Of a stretch of 64,000 bases of DNA, positions 1 through 9,916 are shown piece after piece. The first letter of the stretch is position 1, and each line of letters begins with the position of its first letter. The notes beneath the pieces were generated by a model. It was not told the DNA's origin, made no database searches, and saw only the letters and a program-made list of their open reading frames with translations. The DNA is from Galdieria partita (lineage: Eukaryota; Rhodophyta; Bangiophyceae; Galdieriales; Galdieriaceae), in assembly GCA_025991245.1 (NCBI GenBank), contig BQMJ01000075.1, positions 78,100-142,099 of the forward strand, in the 5' to 3' direction. The position numbers were made by a program, and so were the translations under genes.

Positions 1-514
1 TGTTGTTCTAGATGTGCCGCTTCTTTTTGAAACCAAGCGATTGTTATGGTTGGTTGTTGATTCGTTGTGATACCAAAGTCAAAGTTCTGCTAGGCTCTGT
101 TCTGTCACAGTGGTAGTTGTATGTAACCGAGAACAACAAATCGAACGACTTGAGAGAAGAAACCAGTTGTCACAAGAAGAAGCCTTACAAAGGTAAGATG
201 AGTGTCAACCTTTGTTCGGATGATAAAATGGTGAATAGAATCAATTCTCAGATGTCGTTGCAAGAGAAAGCAAGTATGGCTCACTTTGTATTGGATAATT
301 CTGGTAAGAAGAGTCACCGCGAATGACGCTTAGTCAATAATACGGCAGTACAGGTACTTTGACAAGTTTGGAAGAACAGTTTGAGCATCTTTGGCAACAA
401 TTGCAGTGCATTAGGAAACGACGACTATTTCGTTACAAGTTGTTGGGCACGAGTTGCTTTGTTATAGGCATTTGCCTAATTCGTACTATCTTCACTAGTT
501 TCTTAAAACAGTAA
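1..514 (+). CDS. 3' end of a tail-anchored coiled-coil protein (SNARE-like?), 5' end outside window
   Basis: Three exons are inferred: up to 192, 239-303 and 354-514 (stop TAA 512-514), separated by GT-AG introns of 46 and 50 nt that keep one frame. The first exon is open back to about position 72 and may begin at an acceptor near 80-107. The joined C-terminus is a charged helical stretch (REQQIERLERRNQLSQEEAL), then a second helix with LEEQFEHLWQQLQCIRKRR, then a hydrophobic segment (YKLLGTSCFVIGICLIRTIF) ending four residues later. A cytosolic coiled coil, a basic junction and a C-terminal membrane anchor is the layout of SNAREs of the Sec20/Use1/Gos1 type. No diagnostic residue fixes the family, so this is inference. 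The gene runs in from the left edge. Confidence 0.5.
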
Positions 515-595
515 CTGCTGGAAATGATGAAAAGTCAAGAGTTTAATAAAACGTCAAAACAACACGAAATCAAAGACAAAGTGAGCAAACATGTC

Positions 596-2324
596 TTATT
601 TGGATAATATCCAAATATTTCTCCAACGCATATGTATCAAATCATCCCAAGTTTCTTTCACTCGGACGACGTTCTCTCTGAAAATGTCAAAAGTGGGCTT
701 CTCAAATACTTCATTCAACTCTTCCAGAGTCTTGTCTTTAGTCTCTGGCATAAAGAACATTAGATAAATCCAACCAATTAATGTAAGACCTCCATAGAAA
801 CCTACAAAGGTGCCCGTGTTGGTCATAGCATTTGTCATATGTTTGAAAGCGTATGTTGTAATAAAGTTGCCAGTAAAATTAGTTACATCCGAAAGCAACA
901 TTCCGTGACTTCTTAGATAAGTAGGATAAATTTCAGAGGCAACAACCCAAGGAGTAGGTCCAAGACATGAGCCCCAGAAAAGATAATAGATGACTACTCC
1001 CCAAATATATATACCTTCCTTTGTATGAATATTTGAAGCAAGGAATGAGAAACCAACAATAAACAACCCCACAACAACGCCACCAATAAGAGTTAGCAAT
1101 AATGGACGACGTCCTAACCGGTCCATAAGATATATTGCAGGAATCGTTGAAAGAAATCCAGTGCCACCACCAATCATACTAGTGTATACTGCATTCTGGG
1201 CTGAAAGACCAGTTTCCTCCATCAATGTTCCCATATAATAATTGATCGAGTTGATTCCTGAGAACTGCTGAACAATCATAATAAGAATACCGTAAACGGC
1301 AGCTCTGCGACAACGTGGAATACGGATAAAGTCAAACCACACAAATCTTGACTTCTCTGCCTCACGCTCCTCTAAAACACAAAGCTCCATATAGAAGAAT
1401 TCCTCTTTCTCTTCAAACACATCAAATCCTCGAACTCTCTTCCAAACGGCATAAGAATCCACCTTCCTGCCTTTCCTCATCAACAAACGTGGGCTTTCAG
1501 GTAAAAATAACATGGCAATAAGAAAGATAGTTGAAAATAATAGAGAAGAGCCCAGCATCCATCGCCAGTTACCAGAAACATCGACAAATATAGCAGCATC
1601 GATATAACCGAATAACAAGCCAAGCATAATCATGACCTGATATAGGGATACCAAACCTCCTCTCCAACGCTTTGTACTACACTCTGCAATGTAAGGCGGA
1701 ACCGTTCCTGCTTCCAAACCTACTCCAGCTCCAAGAATCATACGTCCAGGAAGCATCATGCCAAAAGATTGAGCATCTGCTTCCAAAATACCACCAACGG
1801 TATACAACAAACAAGCTACAACTATAGTGTACTTTCGACCAAGTAACTCATTTATCGGCCATACCCTAAGAGCGTTCAAAGTTACTTTACTATTTGTATA
1901 CTAGAGAAAACGAGACTTACATCAACGCACCAAATACTCCACCAAGGGGCATGAACCCAGTCACCATATCTTCTCTACTTTGATCGATATTCAAGTCAAC
2001 TGGCATATAAATACCAGCTCCACTTATTAAGGACTGGTCAATACCATACAAGATACCTCCCATGCTTGCAAAGGAAGCTAGAACCCAAATGAAGTGTTTA
2101 GGATTGCCGAAGGCTGTTGACGTTAATATTCTTTTCTTGTGCAACCTATTGTTTTCTTCGTCAAGCTTATTTAGTTCGATATCCATTTCCTCCTCCGAAT
2201 GTCCTGTCATTGCAAAACGGTTTGTCTTTTGTTCCAAACTTCCCTCCTTCTTCTCCTGCTCAGCTGACATGGTCTCCTGTGGGACTCCTTCGACACTTAT
2301 CTCTGCCTCACTCTGCTTTACCAT
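596..2324 (-). CDS. MFS sugar porter (monosaccharide transporter)
   Basis: Two exons: 2324-1921 and 1865-596. The 55-nt intron 1866-1920 (gtaag...cttag) restores the N-half motif GALMVWPINELLGRKY. The joined protein is 557 aa with about 12 hydrophobic segments. Sugar-porter signatures are present in order: the loop 2-3 GRK motif, FLPESPRLLMRKGR before the long central loop, an INSINYYMGTLMEETGL stretch in TM7, DRLGRRPLL in loop 8-9, PWVVASEIYPTYLRSHG in TM10, and PETKDKTLEEL after TM12. The N-terminal ~100 residues are hydrophilic and acidic, so cytosolic. The family catalyses facilitated or proton-coupled hexose/pentose/polyol uptake at the plasma membrane; the substrate cannot be read here. 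The start chosen is the ATG at 2324; an in-frame upstream ATG would add about 30 residues. Many such transporters fit a heterotrophically capable cyanidiophyte. Confidence 0.9.
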
Positions 2325-2622
2325 TTCCGAACCAAAGTAACAAACACAACCTGACAACAAAAATGCGATGCACGGACTTCGCCTTTTATGCGATTGTCCA
2401 TGCGATTGGATCACTAAAAACGCAATTCTGGGGCCTCTTCATTTCTACGCTACCTGTTAAGCTCCCGAGGATCGCGATTGTCTTGGAGGTCTTCTTCATC
2501 TAGAAAAAAGAGGGGTGATACCAGCAACTACGTGTGATGTCCTGATGAAAGCATATGCTAGTATGAGTTTTGATCTCCCCGGTTCGGAAAAGAACAGAAA
2601 TTGGAACTCACTTTACTTTCGT

Positions 2623-3359
2623 TCAAGCGTAGAAGAGACAAACAATGAGGTTATTGTCTTTTAGCATGGAGCGAATATGAACTGTGGAAGGTAGCATATC
2701 GTAACCTGAGTAAACCTTATACTCTTACTGAAAAAGAGTTTCTGAATTTTCCTAAACAGGAACTTACCTCAAATTCAGAGTTGCCGGAATGGTTCAACTT
2801 AAGTTGAAGATATTGCTTTAGCAGTCGTATAGTGATATCAGCTGAAACTCGTAAGACAGGCTTTCTCAGTTGTGGTTGAGTCGATCCAGGCAGTGGTGAA
2901 AGTTGCACAAAGCACCAATCAGTTGCTTTTCCTGTAGTCTGAGTATCTTCTTGTGGATTCAACACTGTTGTCGGCTCCTGTTCTGTGTTTTCTTTGGCTG
3001 ACTGTAGATATACTGTTTCAAACTCCTCAACGTCCTCTTTTATCTGAGGAAGAATGGCTTGCAATATTTCCTGGAGCCTTTTATCCTCTTGTGCATAAAT
3101 CCAGGGTTCGTTTCGCGGGCTCAACTTTGACCAACAACGTGGACAACGTCCCTGTTGCTGAATGTACCTAACTTGGATTTTAAACAGAATAAAGTGAAGT
3201 TAACAAGTTTTTTCACCGATATATGCAAGTTTTGCAAAAGGTATGAAGACAGTCACATATGGTTGTTGCTTGTCTCCAATAGCCGCCACAAAGACAGCAA
3301 GTAAATAGAGAATTGACAATAGAAAGCGGGATAAAACAACAACTCTCCGGCTCAAACAT
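2623..3359 (-). CDS. Polycomb group RING finger protein, PCGF/Psc type (RING + RAWUL)
   Basis: Three exons: 3359-3217, 3167-2768 and 2715-2623, with introns of 49 and 52 nt, joining to 211 aa. Residues about 15-60 form a C3HC4 RING: TCCLCGGYWRQATTICDCLH, then TFCKTC across the first intron, then GRCPRC. The ATTI..CLHTFCKTC spacing is characteristic of PCGF (Bmi1/Psc) proteins rather than generic RING ligases. After the RING comes the usual linker helix (DKRLQEILQAILP), an acidic spacer, and a C-terminal RAWUL ubiquitin-like fold starting PQLRKPVLRVSADITIRLLK. The third exon supplies the last strands (LPSTVHIRSML...LIVCLFYA). PCGF proteins pair with RING1 in PRC1, the H2A ubiquitin ligase acting on chromatin. 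The gene is divergent from the small gene starting at 3415 (55 bp apart). Confidence 0.85.
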
Positions 3360-3414
3360 ATGTAGCTGCTTTCGACCTTCAATGTGGAATATTTGTTCTT
3401 TTAAAGCTTGTATT

Positions 3415-3983
3415 ATGAAATCTTTGCGTAATCTACCGCAGCTCTTTACTGGAGAATGTCCGTGTCACTGTAACCAATTGAAGCACTACTTAGAATTATC
3501 AAGGGTGGAGTGGCGCCTTTGTCTCCAAAACTAGAACAAAGCTTCATATTGATTGACTGCCAGAAAAAGTACATAAATGAGTATTTGTTGCGTCTTGAGT
3601 ACTTTTCAAAGAACCAACAGGAACAAACTTACCCATTTGACAAACTTCTAAACTTATCATAGGCTATACAGTCATACTATTGGTGAAAATGAGTTTACTA
3701 AAATTTTGCAAGCATCAACTCTCTCTCGACGAAGATACCTACAACACAGTCGCAAAGTTTCAAGGGTCATAGAAAGAAATAAGGATGACAGTATATCAAT
3801 AGATACATATGCAGAAGTTTCTTTATAAGACGATTCAGCCTGTTTATTTTTTGACATGGATAATCTTCAAAGACTATCCTCTTTGGAAACCTTTTCAACT
3901 CGGTTGTCGGTCCTACAGAAGAGGAGGACCTCAATGTCTACAAAGAAAACAAAAATGACGAGTGCTCATGTTTCCCAAGGTGA
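3415..3983 (+). CDS. Small four-exon hypothetical protein
   Basis: Proposed exons: 3415-3427, 3484-3598, 3663-3816 and 3873-3983, with introns of 56, 64 and 56 nt, all GT-AG. The joined frame is 130 aa. Coding character is clear in the middle exons (LEQSFILIDCQKKYINEYLL; ILQASTLSRRRYLQHSRKV). The last exon reads ILFGNLFNSVVGPTEEEDLN and ends in a Cys-containing tail; without that last intron the reading would stop at 3828. The first exon (MKSL) is the least certain part. It is a basic, helical, apparently soluble protein that I do not recognise. It is divergent from the PCGF gene with 55 bp between start codons. Confidence 0.5.
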
Positions 3984-4635
3984 CTAGAACTTGTTGCTAT
4001 CGATACCTTGAATAGTCTTGAAAGTTATTTGTAGTTCATATCTGTTTTGCTCCACTAGTTGAGCGTTGTATATAAGGTGTGAAATGTTGCCTTCAGTAAG
4101 GAGAAATCTTCATATCATGCTCTTTTCTTAAGGGGAAAAGAGTTCGAGTTCTCTAATAGAAAGTTGAAGGTCTAACTACTTGGAGCCTGCAGACGACGTA
4201 AAATTTTTCTCAAGATGTGTTGGAACAAGTTACAAGGAATACGTTCAACTGGCTTCTAACGGGTCGCAATTTTTATCTAGTTTATTCCTTCTCTTCTGCC
4301 TTGATATTTTGCGAACAGTCTGACAGTTTTACTATTGTAAAATGTATCACAAGGCTAAAGTAACTCTGCATTCCTTTCTATTATCAGCGGGTCATTTTAC
4401 TTTTGAATTAAAACCAACGATTCGTCACTTGTTCAATCGTGACACTCCTATTCTATCTATTCACTTGGACATTCTATTTTCGGTATCGTTTCATGAATGG
4501 ATTCAACACGTGGCACTGTTTTTGCCTTACCTTCATTCCACCTTCTTGTCGTCAGAAGAGTTCACCTGAGAAAAAATCGGAAGTCTAAGAGACAAGGGAC
4601 AAATCATTGCCTTTAAAAGATGCGCAGCTTTTGAA
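3984..4635. other. Intergenic region upstream of the beta-helix protein gene
   Basis: About 650 bp between two + strand genes. It contains a short open frame (4342-4569) with no recognisable protein character or splice context. I see no RNA gene or repeat. It presumably holds the 3' end of the upstream transcript and the promoter of the next gene. Confidence 0.5.
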
Positions 4636-5787
4636 ATGTGTAGTTCAGAAAACATGGCAAAGCTGTCAAAGGAACTATTCACCATCTTTCTTTTCATAAG
4701 TATCTGGAATAGTGTCACATTGGCTTTTCCAAGATTCCCAAATTCTCCTGCTGCTACTCGTCTGCCTTTGATCATAGTAACCAATAGTACCAATCCATCA
4801 GAAGGAGACTTTGGACCATTCACCTTCAATACAAGTACTTATGGTATTCAAGAAGCTATTGATTTTGTCTTTAGTAACGGAGGAGGAAGGATTGTGTTAA
4901 AAAATGGAATATATAAATTGAATGGGTCTAACCTCTTGTCATTGGATAGTAGTAATAAAGATCGAGCTGCACTGATTCGGATACCATATCCGAAGAATGA
5001 CTTCCAATATGTACCATTAACCATTGAAGGAGAGGGTAATGTCTGGAATTACCAAGAAGGCAACTTAGGAACTACGATACCACCAACGGATGGTGTCATT
5101 ATTCAAGTTGTAGGGAACAATACCTCAGTGAAGAAACCTTCAGTTATTGGGATTCAGATGCCTCCCTATGGTGGCGGCACATATGGCTTCCGAAATCAGG
5201 TTATTTTATCCTTAGGATATATGACTATCCGTGTACCGGCAAACTCTGCTTGGGGTGCATATGATCTCTATTATGGAACAAGTGTGAATGTTCATCATGC
5301 TGCTGCAGATATGGATGCTCCTACCGCTGATATACCGGAGCCTATGTTCCCTTCGATGATTGCTTTGCAACTTCCCGAAGTTGGAAGCTATGGTCCATCC
5401 ATTGTCAATGGATTCTTTGCGGTTGGCTATTACGGAGGAATCCAAACAAGCAGCCATGCTTCCCTGCGAGCAATTTTCATACAGTCTTGCAAGAACGGTT
5501 TCCTGACGGAAACAAATGCCAATCACCAAAACTACATTGCAGACCTTCTTATCCAATGGTGTCCTATCGGTATTAATATGAGTCACGTCCAGTACTACTA
5601 CATCGCAAGTTATGACGCTGAACAGACTGTGACATCACCAGCGCAAAAGTCTTGGCAAAAGCATATTAACGACATTGAGTTTTCTGCTCCAGGTTCTGTA
5701 GTCATCGGACATGCCCACGCTGTAGGGTCCCCCGGAAAGCTTACTACAAACAATAGCACACTTTTAAAAATTCTTTCTGCTTCGTAG
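4636..5787 (+). CDS. Secreted right-handed parallel beta-helix (pectin lyase-fold) protein
   Basis: Single exon, 383 aa, ATG 4636. The N-terminus carries a signal peptide with hydrophobic core LFTIFLFISIWNSVTLA, cleaved around residue 28-32. Then come many N-glycosylation sequons (NST, NTS, NGS, NNTS, NMS). The body has the look of a pectin lyase-like beta-helix: the early YGIQEAIDFVFSNGGGRIVL element is the usual first coil of polysaccharide-active or tail-spike-like beta-helices, followed by short hydrophobic beta repeats (VPLTIEGEG, IVNGFFAVGYYGGIQTSSHA, LRAIFIQSCKNGFLTETNAN). I cannot identify catalytic residues of a named pectate lyase or polygalacturonase family, so substrate and activity are open. 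It is likely cell wall or extracellular. Confidence 0.7.
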   Translation: MCSSENMAKLSKELFTIFLFISIWNSVTLAFPRFPNSPAATRLPLIIVTNSTNPSEGDFGPFTFNTSTYGIQEAIDFVFSNGGGRIVLKNGIYKLNGSNLLSLDSSNKDRAALIRIPYPKNDFQYVPLTIEGEGNVWNYQEGNLGTTIPPTDGVIIQVVGNNTSVKKPSVIGIQMPPYGGGTYGFRNQVILSLGYMTIRVPANSAWGAYDLYYGTSVNVHHAAADMDAPTADIPEPMFPSMIALQLPEVGSYGPSIVNGFFAVGYYGGIQTSSHASLRAIFIQSCKNGFLTETNANHQNYIADLLIQWCPIGINMSHVQYYYIASYDAEQTVTSPAQKSWQKHINDIEFSAPGSVVIGHAHAVGSPGKLTTNNSTLLKILSAS

Positions 5788-5870
5788 TTTTAGATTGTGT
5801 TTGCCTTTTTTCATTAAATGTTTGTTTCTTTGATTTAGAAACAGCTCCAAAAATTGAAAAAGTTAATTGC

Positions 5871-5943
5871 GCTCCGGGTGAGGTTTGAACTCACGACCTT
5901 ATGATTAACAGTCATACGCTCTAACCAGCTGAGCTACCAGAGC
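5871..5943 (-). tRNA. tRNA-Asn (anticodon GTT)
   Basis: Read on the minus strand, the 73-nt element folds as a full cloverleaf: acceptor stem GCTCTGG/CCGGAGC (with one T-G pair), a D arm containing GTAGCTCAGCTGGTTAGAGC, an anticodon stem TATGA/TCATA enclosing the loop CTGTTAA with anticodon GTT, and a TpsiC arm with GAGTTCAAACCTC. No intron and no encoded CCA. It lies between the beta-helix gene and the long 5.9-7.1 kb spacer. Confidence 0.97.
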
Positions 5944-6820
5944 ACTTGTGCGTGAATGCGGAATTTTTTTACTTAAAGTATTATAGACAATCGTTCACTG
6001 GCTATTTCCATCGTCGCCAAAGTCACATGGTTATTCTGTTGTTGCTTTCACTGGGCAGCTCGTAGCTTGTTTATATGGCTACTAGTTCTGTTGCGAAGTT
6101 GAGGTCTATAGTGTCTTCGCTACTCCTTGAACATTTTGATGTATTTTGCAACTAGTTTAAACTGTATTCTCAAGTACTATAGCCAATATTCTGTTTCGTA
6201 CTGTTGGTTCAGTTTTCTGTATTATCTTGTTATCTGGGTTTTATTGTTGTTCTTGAAACACGACCTTGTTGTTATTTAAAGATTTGCTAGTTATTTCCTT
6301 TCCAACTGATAACATTACCGCTATAATACATTAAGTGACCTGTCTTATTTTCAAAATGTGGGTGCTTTTACGTCAAGTATCGGCAACATAAACTAAGGAA
6401 ACGTAGTTTATTACGTCTATGTTTCGCTCGTTCCAGTTGCCGAAAGCATTCTTGTCATGGTCTACGGAGAAGCTTGGAAACGACCACCAGCTTATCTCTA
6501 CAATGACTGACAGACATCCATTTTTTAAAAGACATATTAGACTGTAAAGAGGCGAGCGGATTCAAGGAACTCGATCTTTACATTCTATGTGAGATAGTAT
6601 AACCACGACTATAGTTGAACGTTTCTATCACTTTTTTAGTCTTCTACTCTGTAGAGGCGTTATTGTATGCTTTAGGAGTCTCTACAATCATTTTTCAATT
6701 TGCTGTGTAGAGCATTTTTTTGTGCAATAATACTCGAAGATTGGTGAAATCTCTTTAGCCACGCTTCTTATATTGGTAACTTTTCTAGTTTTTTCCAACT
6801 AAAACCAGGATATACCTGCT
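5944..6820. other. Non-coding stretch between tRNA-Asn and asparagine synthetase
   Basis: AT-rich, with stop codons frequent in all frames. No snRNA-like (U2, U6) sequence, tRNA or repeat is visible. I can assign nothing specific. Confidence 0.5.
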
Positions 6821-7027
6821 TCAGATATGTGTCCATATGATAAATTGTACATAAGCTTGATTCCAAACAACTCTTTCTATACATTTGTATCCCACCCAAT
6901 AGAAAGCTACTTGTACTGTTGACAGTAGAAAAGTCCTTCTCAACTTGTATTGGGAGGCACTAGATGTTGGCTGGCAGTCGACTTTTTCTAAAGGGACGTG
7001 GTATCTTGCGAAGGAAAAATTCGCCAT
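6821..7027 (-). CDS. Possible small ORF divergent from asparagine synthetase
   Basis: ATG at 7027 opens a 68-aa frame with mixed polar N-terminus (MANFSFARYHVPLEKVDC) and a more hydrophobic second half containing VAFYWVGYKCIERVVW. There is no homology I recognise. Start codons of this frame and asnB lie 82 bp apart on opposite strands, so it may be just the upstream transcribed region of asnB. Listed as doubtful. Confidence 0.2.
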   Translation of the reverse strand: MANFSFARYHVPLEKVDCQPTSSASQYKLRRTFLLSTVQVAFYWVGYKCIERVVWNQAYVQFIIWTHI

Positions 7028-7109
7028 CACAAAGATCAGTAACCGAATGAACAAAAGGCCATCCTCCGAATCTAATTAGTGAGATTGTAAGGCCGTCTCG
7101 TCGGAGTTG

Positions 7110-8842
7110 ATGTGTGGGATTCTTGCAGTGTTGGGTTCTACGTTACCTGTGGAGCAGCTTCGGGAGTTGGTGAAAAGCTGCACAAAAAAGCTGTATCACA
7201 GAGGACCAGACGAAGAACAGTATTTTGTTAGCGAAGACGGCTGGTGTGGTTTAGGGTTTGCCAGATTGAAGATAGTCGATCCCGAACATGGTGCTCAACC
7301 CATGTTTAATGACGAAAGAACAGTTTGGAGTGTAACCAATGGTGAACTTTACAACCACGAAGAAATTCGAGAAAAAGAGTTGGACAGTAAGATCCTTTCT
7401 TCCAAACACCTGTCTATTTGCTTACTCTCTAAAATCAAGGAATGACACTCCACTCTCATTCAGACTGTGAAGTAGTGATTCCGTTGTATGAGAAATATGT
7501 TGCTACTCAACTGTATGATCATGACATTCAGTATTTGTACAATCTTTTACGCGGAGTTTTTGCTTCCTGTGTGGTTGATTTGAAACGTGGTTTTTTTATG
7601 GCTGGAAGAGACCCAATTGGAGTTCGAGCTCTGTTTTATGGGACTAGTAAAGATGGTGCTGTTTGGTTTGCTTCTGAGGCAAAGGCCATCGTGGATGTTT
7701 GTGACTATGTGACAGCTTTTATCCCTGGTACTTTTATAAAAGGATACAGAGGTCGTGAACAGGAAAATTCGTTTACGAGATATTATGAACCCGTGTTTTG
7801 GAATGATAACTGGATGCCAGTGTCCCCGGTTGATTATCAGCTTCTGCATGATACATTTGTGTTATCTTGTAAGCGTCGTTTGATGTCGGACGTTCCTGTC
7901 GGAGTCTTCATCTCAGGAGGATTGGATTCTTCTCTGGTTGCTTCTGTTGCTAAACGTTTGCTTGGACCTCACTATGAGTTTCATTCTTTTGCTTGTGGTC
8001 TTGAAGGTGCTCCAGATGTCGCTGCTGCTCAAAAAGTAGCTGATTTCTTGGGAACAAAACACCATGTTTTGACTTTTACTGTTGAGGAGGGTATCAAAGC
8101 GTTGGATGATGTAATCTATCACCTGGAAACTTATGATGTAACTACAGTACGAGCATCTACGCCCATGTATTTGTTATCTGGTTTATGCAAAAAGTATGTA
8201 AAAGTTGTTCTATCCGGTGAAGGAGCAGATGAAATATTTGGTGGATATCTCTATTTCCATAACGCACCAAATGAGACTGCATTCCACCAAGAAACGGTTC
8301 GACGCGTGAAGCTTTTGTACACTGCGGATGTATTGCGTGGAGACAGAGCAACAGCTGCACAGAGCTTAGAACTCCGAGTTCCATTTTTGGACAGAGACTT
8401 TTTGGACGTTGCTATGAGTATTCATCCCCATGAAAAGGTTACGTGCAAGAACAGGATAGAAAAGTATATTATTCGTTATGCTTTTTCTAAAGAGTTTTGT
8501 GGCGAAGTATATCTTCCTGATGATATATTGTGGAGACAAAAGGAACAATTTTCTGATGGTGTGGGTTATAGTTGGATTGATGGTCTAAAAGCGTATTGTG
8601 AGAAAGCAGTAACAGATCAAGATATGCAAAACGCTTCTCAACGTTTTCCGCATGATACACCCACAACAAAGGAGGCATATGTTTATCGTGTTCTGTTTGA
8701 AAAGCATTTTGGCAAGTCACGTGCAGTACAAGGCCTTCGTGAGTCTATTGCAAGATGGGTACCCATGTGGAGTGATAGCACTGACCCAAGTGGTCGAGCA
8801 CAAAGAGTTCATGTGGCTGCATATTCCAACGGAGAGCAGTAA
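7110..8842 (+). CDS. Asparagine synthetase (glutamine-hydrolysing), AsnB/ASNS type
   Basis: Two exons, 7110-7386 and 7440-8842, with a 53-nt intron; 559 aa. The ATG at 7110 places Cys at position 2 (MCGILAV), the N-terminal nucleophile of the class II glutaminase domain, which continues with YHRGPDEE, GFARLKIVD and NGELYNHEEIR. The synthetase half has the ATP pyrophosphatase loop GVFISGGLDSSLVASV, then LSGEGADEIFGGYLYF and ELRVPFLDRDFLDVAMS, with the family tail DPSGRAQ near the C-terminus. It converts aspartate + glutamine + ATP to asparagine + glutamate + AMP + PPi. All key motifs are intact and length is normal for the family. An earlier in-frame TTG is not the start because it would bury the catalytic Cys. 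Confidence 0.97.
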
Positions 8843-9110
8843 GTGGCAGATACTTGTAGAAGGTACAAGTGGTGTAGTAGAGTGCAACAGCTTTTCTTTT
8901 CTACCAAGTGAGTATTCTATATGATCCGTGCAACATACTATAGTTTTCTAAATAAATGTTGCTACGGAGGTTCAGCAGCTCTGACTCAAGCGTGAGACCT
9001 TTGTTTGCTTTGAGATATCCATTGACACTAACGAAGGATATCTTTAGGATAACTGTTTCCATCTTCATATCACAACGAAACGACGTACACAAGAGTTATT
9101 ACTAGCTGAT

Positions 9111-9450
9111 ATGGGTGCAAAGCCTATTTGTGATAGGTCAACCTATCAGCTGTTTGAGAAAAACAACTTGAAGACTTTTCTTGGGAATGCAGTGCATAGA
9201 CAAGGCCCCCGTAGACGTGGGGCTGGCTCTTGCTTCCCCTAGCTTGCTTCCCCCAGAGAAACTCCACAGAGTATGGAAAGAAGCTGCCGACTGTACTATA
9301 TCGGTGTATTTGGAAAGTTGTGAATATCTCGTGTCTGCTTCTAAAAGGAAAGTTTTTGAAAAGTTGGTACACCACTACACTCTAAAAACAGTACAAGGAC
9401 AGCTTTATGCAACAGCACAAGAAATATTTGTTTTTCAGGGAACCAAATAA
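9111..9450 (+). CDS. Small two-exon hypothetical protein
   Basis: Exons 9111-9210 and 9257-9450 with a 46-nt GT-AG intron join to 97 aa. The protein starts MGAKPICDRSTYQLFEKNN and continues KLHRVWKEAADCTISVYLES, SKRKVFEKLVHHYTL, ending EIFVFQGTK. It is soluble, mixed charge, without signal or membrane segment. I do not recognise a family. The unspliced second frame alone has no natural start, which supports the intron. It follows asnB on the same strand by 268 bp. Confidence 0.55.
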
Positions 9451-9530
9451 GTCAAGTGAACTTTTCATTTGTCATATGAGTTTTTTGGGGTTTTACTTTA
9501 AAGGTTATAAACAGTTTTGAAACAAGTGCT

Positions 9531-9729
9531 ATGAGCTTGTTACGGCGCCAACTTTTGCCACAACAAACAATTCTATCTCCTATTTTGCCCAGCGTGGGTA
9601 AAATTGTTGGTGATTCGAGAATCCAAGTAGAAATGATCTGATCATGAAGGTGCGGCCAACCGAAAAGGGATGGTTACATTTGAATCCGCTTGGGACGCTG
9701 GCCACGTGCTAGTGGACAAGAAATACTGA
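9531..9729 (+). CDS. Very small two-exon protein (48 aa), possibly mitochondrial
   Basis: Exons 9531-9597 and 9650-9729 around a 52-nt intron (gtaaa...gaag). The 48-aa product begins MSLLRRQLLPQQTILSPIL, a basic and hydroxylated N-terminus like a mitochondrial presequence, and ends in KGMVTFESAWDAGHVLVDKKY-type sequence with Trp and Asp. Such short proteins are often small respiratory-complex subunits, but I cannot name one. Evidence is splice geometry plus coding-like composition after joining; translating past the donor gives an early stop. Confidence 0.45.
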
Positions 9730-9916
9730 TCCCATGTCCAGAAGCGAGGTCGGTGCGACTCTATCGATCGACAAATTGTTTTTGGTGGAATTTGAATAAT
9801 AGTGCGGGACAACTCTTTTGTGCAGTTGAGGGGTTTTCATGAACGCATTGTTTGTGTTTCTATAGACTTTGGAGAACAGCAAATTGGATTTTTTGATATT
9901 TTATTCCTCTTGATAT

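Noticed and set aside
4342-4569. 75-codon + strand frame upstream of the beta-helix gene
   Set aside because: His/Leu/Phe-rich translation without a domain, overlapping the expected promoter and leader.
7547-8720. Several minus-strand open frames inside the asparagine synthetase gene
   Set aside because: They are antisense shadows of a strongly conserved coding sequence and have no motif or start context of their own.
9181-9450. Unspliced 89-codon frame as the gene
   Set aside because: An ATG-started frame at 9111 joined through a 46-nt intron gives a better N-terminus than reading through the Pro/Leu-rich intronic stretch.
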